From Medicago truncatula (Eukaryota; Streptophyta; Magnoliopsida; Fabales; Fabaceae): DNA of 64,000 nt. The translations under genes were made by a program, and so were the position numbers. The notes beneath the pieces were generated by a model. The model was not told where the DNA came from, made no database searches, and worked only from the letters and a program-made list of their open reading frames with translations. Positions 47,607-60,391 of the stretch are shown here, one piece after another. The stretch spans positions 22,937,591-23,001,590 of the forward strand of contig NC_053044.1 in NCBI RefSeq assembly GCF_003473485.1, read 5' to 3'. Position 1 is the first letter of the stretch. The number at the start of each line of letters is the position of its first letter.

Positions 47607-49925
47607 TGGAATGAATCAATCAAAATATTTCTGCCTTGGCTGATTAGTTTTCAGCATATTTTGTGAATTTTGAAATACTTTGATGTAATAAATAGTCCAA
47701 TACTTTTTGTCCTTGGTTACATACCTTTTGCCTCTACGCATTGTCTCTTATAATAGATGGTATCTTTTTTCATTGAGCTGAAAAATTAGTGTTTGGTTAG
47801 TAGCATATATCCTACTCCAATCTAATCTACAAAATGTACCTGATATTCTAAAGCATAAAAGTCATTTATAAATGCACATGTTGAATGTTGATGCCTCCTC
47901 CAGACTCTTAAGTTGCAATGTTGGAGTTTTCACAAACATGCTCCACAATTTTTCCTGTATACATAAGAATAGTCATGATTATAAGGTCCAAGCTTACAAA
48001 ATAGGGTGCATCCAGATGGTACTGAACTTGGTGAAAATCATGTCAAATTCAGCCTCGCCCCATGCCAATGTTTACCTAGTTAAATCTTTAGGAAAGATAC
48101 ACCAACATCATCGTGTTTTCCTAGGTTTAATTTTCATTTTTGTGATATCATATTTTAATTTTCCTAGGTTTAAGTGAACAATATTACAGTTCCTCTAGTA
48201 ATAGTATTCCAAGTGAAACGCTTCATTTTGCAACGTCGAAAATAAGATGATATCAGTAGCTGATCTGAAATTACAGCATAGCTCCAATGAAATGAAATCC
48301 TTGATATTGTTTAATCATCACATCTAATCTAACTTATTTCTAATCCTAGTTAACACTCCAATTAACACTCCAAACCCTAATCCTACTTTTTTAGGCGCCA
48401 AACAATCCAGGCCGTTGGATCTATGTCATTAGACAAGCTTAACATATCAGCCCTTGATCAAATCTTAATGCTGGCTTGCACACGTCCCATACATAATTCA
48501 AATTCAACGTCTATCATCTTCCAACGCGTTTCATTTTCCAAAGTATTCATTTTCAATTCATTCATTCTCTTATTCCAACCATCCATGCCACTTTATCTGT
48601 TCCCTTTTCATCTCCAAGATTCATGATCAAACTTTTGTCATTCTCTCTCTCACTGGCTCTCTCTCTCTGCCAATGAACCATAACCATACATGAAGAAAAT
48701 TTCAATCTCTCCCATGTCTTTTCCACTTTCACAGTTGTCTTTTCTCCTCCCACTCCCCTTCACCAATGCTCTAGATTCCGACATCACCTTCGCCGTTGTC
48801 GACTTCCCCGCCACCGTATGCATCATCGTATCAGCTAGACAAGCAAAAAGAACCGCACAATTTTTCCAACAAAAACATGCCACCCCGAATAAAGAGAAAG
48901 AAGCCATGGAAATTTGCAATCTCGATTGGAAGCTCCTGTCGTTGCTCTCTCCATTCATCAACAATGCTCTCAAGGTAATCGCTTTTCCCTTTCTATGAAA
49001 TGAATTGTGTTTTGAGTTTAATCACACTCTCCACCTCTCAGTTGTTTCTTCAATTCCATTCATTAGGTTCACAACATAATCAGATTTAGGTCTCTGACGA
49101 GAATAAGGTCATAGTTGGCGATTCAGTTTCATCTCAGTTTCACCCCTCACTTTCATCTTTTCTGTTTTGGCAACGATTCAATTTCGACCGTTGAGGTAAG
49201 AAGTATGGGATGAAATGGAACAAGATTGTAGCAGAAACATGGAGTTATCTTTGTAGTCAAAGTCGACTTACTTGATGCCACTGTGTTTTCTATTATGTTA
49301 CTTTATCAGATTTTATGGATTAATTATTTCCTTTTAACATTACTTTTTTTCTCATAATTTTTTTGCTACTGTTGATTTTTCCTTTTCATTGTATCCTTGA
49401 TTTTGAATTCCTTTTTGGATTGTTGACAACTTGTTCGCGATGGTGGGGCAGAGCTCACAGTGGTATGACGATGCCTTTGTACTATAGTGTGTTTTTCTTC
49501 TTTGTTTGATTTTTGTTCCAATGTTGAAAATAAACAAATTTCCTGGTAGTTTGAAGTTTACATTGGTTGAAAATTTAAACAAAATGTGTTGACTCATTTG
49601 GTGGGAGAGACTTTGAATAGTTTGATTTCTTATATTTATGCTTACCATCTCAATTTGAAGATCCTTTTATTTTTTTTAATTTTACTTATATTATAGAGTT
49701 TCTTTCAAATTTTACATGTATAACTGTGTGTTGAATCATTTAGAATATGGAGTAGCCTTAGATAGCTTACATTGCAACTTTGGTTTTTTTATTGATAGTA
49801 TAGCATGAAATACTTTATAATGATATTTGAGCAGATCTAACTCAATTATATTATTTTCTGAAAGGATTCTTCATAAAAACTTTAGGCATGAACAAAAAAT
49901 GTACGACACATTTGGATCTTAAAGC
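47607..49925. other. No gene firmly recognised
   Basis: Open frames near 48690-48998 overlap on both strands and show no known domain. A ct-rich stretch at 48641-48670 could be a plant core-promoter microsatellite. Otherwise AT-rich. Confidence 0.4.
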
Positions 49926-50275
49926 AACCTGTACTTGCAGAAAAGTACAATAAGGGATTATAGGGTTAAGAATCATATCTTAGGGTTTTAGACTGATTAT
50001 TCGATAATCGAGAGTCTTCTCAAGGATGGTATTTATAGCCTTCTATGGGCTTGGGTTTCAGTTACTTAGCGTTTAAGTAATAGGGGTATTTATGTACTTT
50101 GGGGGCGGTTTCTAGAAGATTCTACGTTTATCGAGGCGGCGTCATGAACAATGTGCGCCCGAGGCCCAAGGGCTTCTTTCAAGGGTGTTAAGACTTTATT
50201 GAGGGATCTAAAAAGCCCTTTTGGAGGTCTTTCAGGTCCTTAGAAATATTATGACGGTCCACAACCTATAACTCA
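49926..50275 (-). mobile_element. LTR fragment, same family as 59531-60100
   Basis: Shares with 59531 onward, in the same order: ctgtacttgcagaaaagtac, agggttaagaatc, a ggctataaatacc-type TATA box on the minus strand, the ggcggcgtc stretch, and the end aatattatgacggtccaca. The TATA direction suggests the LTR lies on the minus strand. No internal coding region accompanies it. Confidence 0.7.
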
Positions 50276-51940
50276 AAAACTATTTAGCATGATATTTTAT
50301 GTTCAGAATGTGTCTTGGTAGATGGTGTTATGTATCTCATTTTCAAATTGCTATATAGTGTTGGTAGTTGATGTGTTTTTAGATCGTATTTGAATTAAGA
50401 ACACTTAAGCTTATATGTCCAAGACTTAAGCTTATATGTTCGGACATGAGGGAGCTTTTTCTTCGTGGCTGTCAGTGTGTGTTATACTGCATTATGTGTT
50501 TTGTTTATGTAAGTTTTTTTCCTCTGCTGCTACTTCAAATTCAGGTCTGCCTTCAATGTTTCTGTTTAGCCATTTTGTGCGATAGGCTTTGTTCATTCAA
50601 TTTTACTCTTTGCCTAATCTGTGTTGCATGCATGAATCCATGTCTCTCTTCTTTAGGACTTCTCATGTATAAATAGGGACCATTTATTTTATTTTGATTC
50701 ACATTTTCTTAAAATTGTTTATATCATTTTTTTTTAACACTCTCTCTAACACTTCTTTGTTTGACATTTTTATGGATTTGCATTTGCAAGAATTTAAACC
50801 CCTCATTTGGGTTTTTTTGCATACTATTTTCCCTAGATTGTTTGATTATGGAAGGTTAAACTTGAAATGAGAATGGCAATTAACTCTGTTTATCTTAAGG
50901 ACCATGATATCTATTGGTATGTTCAATTATATTATGCAGATTTTAGTTTCTAACATGTTAAAATTAAGTTATATCAATTAACTCATGTACTGATGCCTCT
51001 AAAACTATCTGCATTTTTTATTCTTGGCAGGTTATTGGAAGAAAATGGTGCATGTTGTTTAGCCATTATCGTTGTGGAACCTATCCGTCAATGAATTTGA
51101 GGCAGGGAGAGGAACCTTAAATCATGTGCAAACTGAGAAGGAGAAATTTGAGAAGCTGATTTTTTTTTTAGCTTGAATCTGACGGAGAAAGGTTCTTATG
51201 GGTAAATTTTCTTCTTCCACTTTTATTTGTTTCTTTCTCATCTATTTTGCTATAGAAGAAACTATAACATTAGCAGGTCTACTTGAAGCTCTTTAGCAGG
51301 TCGAGTAAGTGAGTGACAAAATATGCTTACTCAAATTGTGTATGACATGATCATACTGTGTCCTGACTGATTCCTATTGGTTGTTCCCGTCTTTTTTCAG
51401 GTAAATTCAGTCTATAGGTGATGTTATAAATCATGTACGCTTTGTGCAGATGTAACCAAGTGACACTAGACGCACTGATGATGTTCTTTTGCTGCTAATC
51501 TGTTCGATGACTTGAAAGACATAATGTTAATTGGTAAGTTCAAGTTTGATTGACATATTTTAAGTTGAAGCCTTTTCCTATTTAATTATGGCTGATAATA
51601 TAAATGTTCTTGCCTCACAAATTGTTTATTTTATTTATTTATTTGGAAACAGGTAATTGAAAAGCTAAGTGGCCATATATATGCTGATGGCTTTATTCAG
51701 AGGCTATATATATAACTCCAATGTTAATGCATTATGTTATGATTCATTATGAAAGGCCGATGTTTAGCATTATTATGTGTTGTTTTTTAGTTAATGTATT
51801 TTAGGAAGGTACCTTAATTAACAATTGTGTATCCAATACCGTGGCCGAGTGAGTGTACTTTTGTCGAACTCAAAATAACTTAGTTGTGATGTTTTCTCAA
51901 ATAACATCTACGGTAGTTTATATCTCTTCAATCTACGGTA
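50276..51940. other. Probable Helitron interior, no gene recognised
   Basis: AT-rich sequence with short exon-like pieces (for example near 51030-51200) but no identifiable protein. It precedes a Helitron helicase end and may be captured sequence; the Helitron's 5' end was not found. Confidence 0.4.
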
Positions 51941-51944
51941 GTTT

Positions 51945-52089
51945 CCCTCCGTGGTCTTCTCGCATGTATGTTGCAATATCACGTGTTACAACAAGGGATA
52001 ATCTAAAGATATTATTAACGGATGACAATGGAGATTGTATCAGCACCACTTCAAATGTAGTTTATAAGGAGATATTTGAAAATGTGTGA
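51945..52089 (+). pseudogene. Helitron helicase, last 40 residues
   Basis: The frame reads [20 protein letters not shown] then DNGDCISTTSNVVYKEIFENV and stop. This is the extreme C terminus of the RepHel helicase (compare [17 protein letters not shown] near 3400). The residues just before it do not match, so only the end is kept. Confidence 0.85.
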
Positions 52090-52190
52090 TTCAATATTTT
52101 GTATGCCCTTAAATACTTTTTATGTTTATTTATTTTATTTTTGTGTAATGAATAATATCAAAACTTTTTTAGCTTCTCCATTTTTAATGT

Positions 52191-52220
52191 CCCGGGCGTT
52201 AGCACGGGTAAAAGTTCTAG
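52191..52220 (+). mobile_element. Helitron 3' end (hairpin and CTAG)
   Basis: cccgggc-gtta-gcacggg forms a stem with one mismatch, followed by taaaagtt and CTAG at 52217-52220, then T. It lies about 100 bp after the helicase stop, the normal arrangement for a plant Helitron on the plus strand. Confidence 0.8.
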
Positions 52221-52849
52221 TTATGTTTCATTTATGTTGTACATATTCAATGAGAAAGAAAATGATGACTAAGACCTTTCAATTGTTTTCTTGACATCAT
52301 TGACTAAGACCTTTCTTGAATTGCACAGACACTAAAAATGTTTGACAAACTAGGATACATACAACAAAAGAAGAAATGAAGAAAATAATGGCAGCATTCA
52401 TTCACGTGACTTGATAGCCTTAATTAAATTTCATGATGTAAGGCCTATGGATATGGGCCATGGCCTCTTCTGCTGCCCATGTGCCTTTCAATTGGGGGGG
52501 TGAGACTATAAGCATGATGAGCTGGGTGGGTTAACAGATAATTTAGTTAATACAATGATGAGCTTTTAGTTAATACAATGTGATCCTACTAGTTGAGCTA
52601 ATTGTTATTGGCAGAGTCAACAATTTTTATACATGGTACATGGTGCAGGGCATGGCACAAGCCATTGAAAATGGTACTTAAGTTGCAAATGACTTGCCAA
52701 TGAAGGACCACTAATATGAACCGGACCAATGACATTTTAATTAATACAATGTAATCCTACTAGTTGAGTTAATCCTCATTAGCAGAGGCAATAGTTTCTA
52801 CTAAATAAAGCTAAAAATAGTAAGATAATTCATCTGTAACTCTGAGAAA
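52221..52849. other. Intergenic, no gene recognised
   Basis: Contains a diverged direct repeat, taatacaatg(t)gatcctactagttgag, near 52568-52598 and 52741-52770. No ORF of note. Confidence 0.4.
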
Positions 52850-53870
52850 TCATAGTCTTGAAGCATCTTAATGCTGATGTCTTTAATGAAACCAGAAGCT
52901 TGCAAGAAACGTGGCCTCTTTCTGCAAGAGCATGAGAAACCCTGTTGGTTTGTCACCTAACAAACTACACCTTAGAGTTGGTAAAGAAAGAGCTGAATAA
53001 GGAACGACATGAAGAAATAATAAACCAAAATTCAGAAGTGTCGTCCCGAGTAGCATGAAAGGCATCAGACGTCATCTTGGAATCCATTTGAAAGACAACG
53101 TTATCAAATTTCATGTCGCTCAACCACTGCAAAGCAGAGTGCAAACCCCAACGCTTCACCAACATCAACTGAATAAAGACAAGGATAACTAGCAACCTTG
53201 GCCAGAACAAACGTACCTTCAGAGTCTCGAACACAAATGGAAATGCCGTTGCAGTTGAAATGAGAAGAGAAAGTGGCATCAATGTTGCTCTTGTACCTAC
53301 CCGACATAGGGTGCTGCCAGCCAAAGGAGGATGCAGCAGCCGAACTATCACCTGGATCCAAAAATACGACCGAAGTCCCCCCCATCAAGAGGTTGTTGCG
53401 TCTGCTGCTGAAAAGATTGAGCAAGTGCAGCGGGAACATTAGCCAGTTGCCAATCAACAACCAAATTCCTAGCACATTCAACAACCGTAGCACTAGCTTC
53501 CATAGCATCATCTCAAACTCTAAGATTACGGTGTTTCCAAAGGCTCCAAAGTATGTATGCCAATCGTTGGTATTAGTGGCCGAAACAGTAAATGACATGG
53601 TGATTGAATAGTTTCTCAGAGGTCGGTTCTATTCCAAACTTGAACAACAAAAGGACAGTAAAAAAAAAAACATGAGCGAGATCCTTATAATTCGAGGGAA
53701 AACTAGCACAATTGGTTGGACATTGGACTCATTTGTCAAGGAGGCGAGCGCAGATCGGTAAGCATCCCCGACGCATACGCCACACTAAGTTCTTGACCTT
53801 ATGGGGTACCTTGAGTTTCCAAATACCGGACCAATAACCCAGACACCGAAGATGAAAAGAATCAATAAAA
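52850..53870 (-). pseudogene. LINE ORF2 C-terminal part (zf-RVT and RNase H)
   Basis: On the minus strand, from 53830 the frame reads WKLKVPHKVKNLVWRMRRGCL and ARLLDK, the zinc-binding domain that follows reverse transcriptase in plant L1 LINEs. From about 53598 follows an RNase H-like domain: GRYKSNIDATFS (first Asp), GISICVRDSEGTF, VDVGEALG (Glu), and after a frameshift near 53110 FDNVVFQMDSK (Asp). Stops and frameshifts make it inactive. The reverse transcriptase itself is not found upstream. Confidence 0.8.
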
Positions 53871-53990
53871 TATGAAGTTTAAAGTGTTTTTGTAGGGATG
53901 TGTTAGGACATAAGGTTCAACAAAATGAAAACATTAATATATCACAACTTTCTAGAAATCGATAAAATATGAAGTTTAAAGTGTTTTTGT
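53861..53990. repeat. 33-bp direct repeat, 97 bp apart
   Basis: Copies at 53861-53893 and 53958-53990 differ at one base; both contain tatgaagtttaaagtgtttt. They lie at the upstream edge of the LINE remnant. Confidence 0.9.
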
Positions 53991-54011
53991 TACCAAACTT
54001 TTTTTTTTTTG

Positions 54012-54202
54012 AGCAATTTGTTGAGGAACATCAACTTTAATTTCATTCCCACCTTTAAACTTGTTAAATAGCATCCATCCAGGTCCAATCTTTGCTGTAC
54101 TCCTTTCTCCAACATTTCTTTTCAATATATCACAACCAACATCGAAACCATTTGGACCGTATAAGATGACTTTATCATAGCTGATTGATCTAATGTACTC
54201 TG
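54012..54202 (-). pseudogene. B3-like DNA-binding domain fragment (tentative)
   Basis: After a splice-acceptor-like ttaatttgcag the minus strand reads EYIRSISYDKVILYGPNGFD, then GCDILKRNVGERSTAKIG, PGWMLFNKFKGGNEIKVDVP. The order 'GW..F......G..I...V' resembles the end of a plant B3 domain. It is isolated, without other exons, between two pieces of LINE. Other domain families are possible. Confidence 0.35.
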
Positions 54203-54329
54203 CAAATTAAGTTTGTATGTAAATCAAGAACAAAATGATTTATTAGTTATGCATGAAATACAAAATGAAATAAAAATAGTCTAAGTAGCAGTTATTTAAC
54301 CAATTGAGATCCAGATGCCATGTAAGGTG

Positions 54330-54660
54330 TAAGAGTAACTTGGAAAAATTTTAGATCATCTAGGGCCAGTCCAAGCTTCAGTTAAGAATCAAGTCAGCAT
54401 TAAAAGAACTTCAGCGAAAGCCTCTCGGAAGGCGAGGCGCCAAGCAACATTTTCTAGACCCTGATTTAGCTTCTTTGAGATGATGTGAAGGCCATTGTTA
54501 TTATGATGCCAGGTGAAACGACCGCCAGTTGTAGTAAAATCGAGTAGGTTACAGTTGTCTGTGAAATTTGAGAAGATGTAGCTCTTGTATGATAAAAAAT
54601 TCCCCTTATTTGTTCACTTAAAAGAAGGGTTTCATTAAAATAACCTATGAGCATCTAACT
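54330..54660 (-). pseudogene. LINE ORF2 endonuclease fragment
   Basis: The minus strand reads MLIGYFNETLLLSEQIRGIF and HTRA, then in another frame FTWHHNNNGLHIISKKL, ENVAWRLAFREAFAEVL. This matches the middle and end of the L1 endonuclease (GDFNE, FTWxxxx, KLDR, WR..FP.A). Two or more frameshifts are present. Together with 52850-53870 it probably belongs to one minus-strand LINE that lost its reverse transcriptase. Confidence 0.65.
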
Positions 54661-55540
54661 AGAGATAGGTAATAGTATGACTGAGAGTGACCAAAACAAC
54701 ATACCCAAAGCCAATCAACAACCTCCCATCCCTCTTTGAGATTGACTCAGATATACATAACCAATTGAGAACCCCATCATACCAAAGACGCAACCTTAAC
54801 AATTCCAAAATCAGATCTAGTTCGAACCCAAAATACCCACAAGAATCAAATTTGTTTCAAACCCCAAATGTTGATATTGTTATATTGAACAAGAAATTTT
54901 ACACTTTTGTATACATTTGAATAGTGTTTGTCACTTTATCTACGGATCAAAATAAAGACAGAAAAACCTCAAAAGTTAGAGTTTATTTTCATCTACATCG
55001 TTCCTTCAGATACTATTTTTTCAGCGATGTGTGACATCGAAAGTGTAATTAGTGAACTTGAATGGCCAAAAAACTATTTATTAGATTGTGATAATCTTTC
55101 CCTTACACGAAAATATCATATTCATTTACGCAAATATTGATATGTACATATAAAAGGTTGCGTGTGTTTGGAAAGTACATTGATATGATTTTAGTGATTT
55201 TGTCTCTATCTCCTTCATAATCAATCATTATCTCCCATCAAATAATTTATTTTAACCAATCTTTTATCGGTTAAATACAATAAAGTCATCAATGTTACAA
55301 AAACTTAATATTACCAATGTATTTTCCTCATATAAAGGTGGGTCAACTATATAAAATTTGCACATACCTCGAGTAAAAAAAATTAGCTTGAATTGTGAGA
55401 TGATTCAAACATGTCTTGTAAAGTCTTCTTTATCATATCACACAAAAAATCAGCAAGTTCCTTTAACAAATTGAAACTTGTTTCTAGGATAAGTATCACT
55501 ACAACATATATCAACAAGTTGATATTTTTAACATTCCTCC
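54661..55540. other. No gene recognised
   Basis: Several short open frames on both strands without domain features; AT-rich. Confidence 0.4.
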
Positions 55541-55775
55541 AATGTTTATCATACTTAGTGATCGTACCTGATCAGAAGGTGACTGCCGGTGCTTTGAATG
55601 TGGTGGTTTAGACGGTGGTGAAATGTGTCAGAATGCTTCTTTGAGCGGATGGAGGGTGTGTACCTGCAGACACTCAGACGCTCAAGTCAGTAGAGATCAG
55701 AGAGTGAGGGTTTAGAAGGAAGAGATAGATTCTACCTTGGGGACTGCTGTGAGTCTCCTATTTATAGAGGTGGAG
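55541..55775 (-). mobile_element. Probable LTR promoter/R region of another retroelement
   Basis: The minus strand has a TATA box (ctataaataggag at about 55755-55767), then a GC-richer leader with ctgagtgtctgcaggtacac. It looks like the promoter and R region of an LTR, interrupted by the LTR at 55776. No coding region is attached. Confidence 0.4.
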
Positions 55776-57006
55776 TGTAACACCCCGTTTTCCCAACGTG
55801 AAAATTTCATTTATTTAATCAGAGTAATTAACAAAAACGGAATGTCACACTTCTTTTCTTAAAATCATAAACTGAATAAATAACTATTTATCCTTTGAAA
55901 TTCAATAACTAAAAAGTCTTTACTACTTCGCAGCGGACATTATTCAATAATCAAAACAGTCTTTGGCACAAGGCCTCATCATTAATATCTCATACAAATT
56001 CGATCAACATCTTATTCATGAAAATTCTTTAAGCAATATGTAAGGAATAGAAAGACAACATTAAAATTCACATCCCGTTACGTATCAGAGCACCTAAAGA
56101 CACACATGAGAGCTAATCCACTCACAACAGCAACTTAAACTCGATCACCTGCAAGTTACTCATACGAAGAGCAACATTTTCAAGCAGAAGGGGTGAGATT
56201 TCACAAAACAATAATATCAAGCATATAATTCAATAATTATATTTAACAACACAATAACTTTATCTATTAGTAATAATAATTCTTCATGTATAATCCTTAA
56301 TAGTCCAACCAACTTCTAATTATCATTTACTTCATATTCACCACATTATAACATAATCATATAACACGTATTAACCAAATCATAACAACATATATCATCA
56401 CATCATACTCATAGTTCATATATAACATAACAACATCTTAATTAATTCATATACAACATAACATCATTAATTCATAATAATAATTATTCATCAAACATCT
56501 CATTATCATTTCATGAATAAAAGACAACTTATCAACTTAACATAAACATCATCAAGTACATTTAACAACTCACAGACAATATCATGTAATCATCATCTCC
56601 CTATAATAATAATCATATACGACACAACATAATCATCATCTTATAATATATATCAGCAACATATTTATCATTTTATATTAATATAACAACACGTACTAAC
56701 ACCATAATCAACATCATAAATCTTCAACATAAACATCTTAAACAATAGCATCTTTGATAAAAAATTACCAAGTAATCACAACGTTCGATCATCATCAATA
56801 ACATAACATAATATTCACTTAATAATAATTAATCATATATGGAACAACATATTCATCACTTTATAATAATATAACAACAACGTATTCATCATCTTATGAA
56901 AACATAACAACAACATATTCATAGCATTCACTTAATAATAATTAATCATATATAGTACAACATATCCATCACTTAATAGTAACAATTATATACAGCATCA
57001 TAACAA

Positions 57007-57246
57007 CTTAACAATATCATAATCAATATGTTAAACAACGTAACAACGTAACAATATCATAATCAACATGTTAAACAACATAGCAATATCATAATCAATA
57101 TCTTAAACAACATAGCAACGTAACAATATCATAATCAACATTTTAAACAACATAGCAACATAACAATATCATAATCAATATGTTAAACAACATAGCAACA
57201 TAACAATATCATAATCAATATGTTAAACAACATAGCAACATCTTAG
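57007..57246. repeat. 40-bp tandem repeat, about six units
   Basis: Units of the form aacaatatcataatcaat, then atgttaaacaacatagcaac, repeat with small changes inside the gypsy LTR. Confidence 0.85.
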
Positions 57247-57483
57247 TCATCATCATATAATTCACATCATAAACATCGTATAATCTTCGTAGGTACTTCT
57301 TTAACAACACATAGGTAGAAGACAACTCGACAACTCATAGATGATAATTCATCGACAACTTAACAACTCATGGATGATAATTCATCAACAACGACCTTGA
57401 CTCGACAAATGCGACAATGCAACTTAGACACTTATATGCATGTGGTACCAATCGTCATCATAAGTATTAATATACTTTCATTG

Positions 57484-57575
57484 TGCGGAGGACAAAGCTC
57501 CTAAAACGTGCGGAGGACAAAGCTCCTAATCGTGCGGAGGACAAAGCTTCTAAACGTGGTGAGGACAAAGCTCAA
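57484..57575. repeat. ggaggacaaagctcctaa repeat, four units
   Basis: cgtgcggaggacaaagctcc occurs three times with small changes, followed by a fourth copy, cgtggtgaggacaaagctc. Spacing is about 24 bp. The solo LTR carries diverged copies on the other strand (gggggctcatgccctgaa) near 8410-8535. Confidence 0.85.
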
Positions 57576-58875
57576 TGAAATGCTATGCATGGACTCTTAA
57601 CAACAAAACACCGTAATCATCGTAATCAACATATTATCATGCATCCAATAATTTGGAGCTAAACGTCATCAACTTATTCATACTCTTGCAACTTAGTTAA
57701 ATAACAATTGCAGCATAATCAAATCACATCAAGTTAAATAACAAATCATTCTCGAAAGTTTCTTGATCATTCAACAACAATTCAAGTAGGTATAATTCAA
57801 TCCATAATTCACTTCTTAATCATTTAACAATTCATTTTAACAACATCTTGATCATTCAATAATATTTCGAGTAATGCATTTAATCATTAAATCACATTAC
57901 AAACAACTTAGCAGTTCATAACAGCAACAGAAACAGCACAAACAATTCACAACATAGCAATATTAATATGAAGTATCAACAACTTAAACATCATACATCT
58001 TCCACATAAGTCATATAAATATTTCACATAACCAACAATAGCAACATAGGCGACATGTAAACATCTCAAGATATAACAATATCAAATGATAATCAACAAC
58101 AACTCATGCAACTTAGTTTAACAACAATTGCAGCATAATCAATTCATATCAAGCTTAATAACAATTCATTTCAACATCTTGATCATTCAATAATATTTCA
58201 AGTAATGCATTTAATCATTAATTCACAGTATATAATATTTTCTCATTAATCATATCATCAAAGTAAATCATATTCATCACAACAACAAAATAGCATCAAT
58301 CAATAATGATAATCATCATATATAACAATTACAAATGCACGTCATCAACATCTCAATCATCAAACATAATTCATGCAATATATATCTAATTATATAACAT
58401 TATAAATATCATCAAATCATCTTAATCTAATTATATAATATCATCAAATCATCTTAATCATTATCTATGGTCTAAGGATAGTGTCTACATCTTTTTAACA
58501 AGTTTCCCCGTTTATTCATTAATTATACAATTTTAACCTACTTTTCAATTCCTCAAAAACTCATCCTACATCATGTTAAACCTAACCATTGATTCACATA
58601 CTTAATAGAATTGCAAAGTTAGTCTCACCCTTACCTTGGATTGATCGACGAAGAACTATACCGCTTTCTCTTCTTTAAAAGGACATTAAACATAAGAGGG
58701 ATTATAGTCTTAAGAACACTTTTAATTCCGAAGGGACAGAAAGGAGTAGAAAAAGAAGAAAGACTCGTCAACACAAGTCAAAAGAGGGAGAAGAGAAGAA
58801 AAGCACAGGAAGCATCAACTGTGAATTTCGGTGTGTAGAATGCACTGTGTGAGTTCTCTATTTATAGAGATAATT

Positions 58876-59383
58876 TACAACTAATAAGTGAGAAACTTTG
58901 GAAACAAGTAATGCACCTATTAGATCTAGTAATTAAATATATCAATTGAGTACCAAAATATATTATATTAAGTACAAAAATATATTATTCAGTACAAAAA
59001 TATATTAGATTGCCTACCAAAATCTCAATATTATATATATATATATTTCCATAACAAATCATTTATATTTCCAAATCAAATAACATTTATATTTCTAAAC
59101 TAAATAACATATATTCATTTTCTAAATCAAATAACATATATATTTCTATAATATAATAACATATATTTCTACAACAATGCATGTATATTTCTATCACAAA
59201 CCATATTTATTTCTTCAACAAATAACACATATTTTCTAAACCAATTAACATATATTTTTCTAAAACATATACATATTTCTATGATAAATAACATTTATTT
59301 CTATAACAAATCATGTATATATTTCTATAACGAATCATATATATTTCTGAACCAAATAACATATATACATTTCTAAATCAAAT

Positions 59384-59420
<37 letters not shown>

Positions 59421-59490
59421 CTAAATCAAATAACATATATTATATTTCTAAATCAAATAGCATATATATATATATATTTCTAAATCAAAT

Positions 59491-59530
<40 letters not shown>
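58876..59530. repeat. AT-rich degenerate array with (ta)n runs
   Basis: Dozens of diverged copies of atatttctaaatcaaataac alternate with ta runs, the longest at about 59386-59417 and 59498-59529. No coding potential. Confidence 0.85.
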
Positions 59531-59531
<1 letters not shown>

Positions 59532-60100
59532 CTGTACTTGCAGAAAAAGTACGGTAAAGATTCTAGGGTTAAGAATCGCAGATTAGGGTTCTAATCTAGG
59601 GTTTTTTAGACTGAATAATTGATCCTTTTAGAATAACCTTAGGAGGGTTATTTATAACCTGCTGATGGGCTTTTTCCTGCGTGACTTACGCTCTAAGAAA
59701 GCAGGGTTTTTAGTCTTTTTAGCTTTATTTAGGCGGTTTAGGGCGACTTCTAGAGATTTCTAGAAACCGAGGTGGGCGGCGTCTTGAGGAGGACCCGCCT
59801 AGACCTCCAGGGTCCCTTCTATAGGGCGCCTAAACCCTTCTGGAGGGCTTTTAAGCCCTTAGGAATATTATGACGGTCCACAACCCCCCAAGCACGAGGC
59901 TTGGAACAAGGCGAAGTGATGAATAAGGTGGATTTGGTCCTTCTGGAGGGCTTTTAAACCCTTTAGGAATTTTATGACGGTCCACAACCCCCCAAGCACG
60001 AGGCTTGGAACAAGGCGTGGTGCTTTTGATTCTTTATGCGGTCTGGACGCTTTAATACGTTTGGGCGGGATGGTTCTGATTATGAGAAGACTATCGTTGG
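59531..60100 (-). mobile_element. LTR fragment, same family as 49926-50275
   Basis: Shares its blocks with 49926-50275. A TATA box on the minus strand (ggttataaataacc, about 59648) gives the direction. A 103-bp tandem duplication lies at 59836-60018. The fragment is cut on the right by the Sirevirus LTR at 60101. Confidence 0.7.
59836..60018. repeat. 103-bp tandem duplication in LTR fragment
   Basis: Units start at 59836 and 59939 (ccttctggagggctttta...). Both contain tatgacggtccacaaccccc and caagcacgaggcttgg. Confidence 0.9.
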
Positions 60101-60391
60101 TGAAGGTGAAAAACACAAGAAGGGGGGGTTGAATTGTGTTTTCTTTTTCTCTTAAAAAATACTTCTTCTGATAAAACTTCAGAAGCAGTTTGATTGCTTC
60201 TGATGATATGATCAGAGTCAGATTGCAGCGGAAAAGAACAGAGCAGAGAAAAGAAAGACAAAGACACAAGTTGTTATCCTGGTTCCTTCCACAACACGGA
60301 AGTAGTCCAGTCCCCCTTGCACTTCCAAGGAGATTTCACTATAATCACAAAGATTACAACTGCTCAATACTTTCTAAGTATGAGACTTCAC

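Larger units (their letters stand above)
55776..58875 (-). mobile_element. Ty3/gypsy LTR, relative of the solo LTR
   Basis: Begins tgtaacaccccgttttccca, the complement of the 3' end of the solo LTR at 9134. Further in, more blocks match in the same order: the caggtgatcgag... region (near 56140), cttatatgcatgtggtacc (57430), the 'acaaagctc' boxes, and the ctcacccttaccttg region (near 58626). On the minus strand a TATA box (ctataaatagagaac) lies at about 58854-58868. The 5' end (TGTAACGCC) is not found; sequence beyond 58875 is an AT-rich array. No primer binding site adjoins 55776, so it is a 3' or solo LTR. A candidate duplication tggag (55771-55775) has no partner that I could see. Confidence 0.75.

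Noticed and set aside
48690..48998. Possible short secreted protein (hydrophobic N terminus)
   Set aside because: Frames on both strands are open, no family is recognised and no gene structure around it can be supported.
53273..53611. Plus-strand frame of 112 codons
   Set aside because: Antisense of the LINE RNase H domain on the minus strand.
57007..57246. Possible CRISPR-like array
   Set aside because: Units are contiguous with no unique spacers, AT-rich and degenerate, and the DNA is eukaryotic. It is a minisatellite in an LTR.
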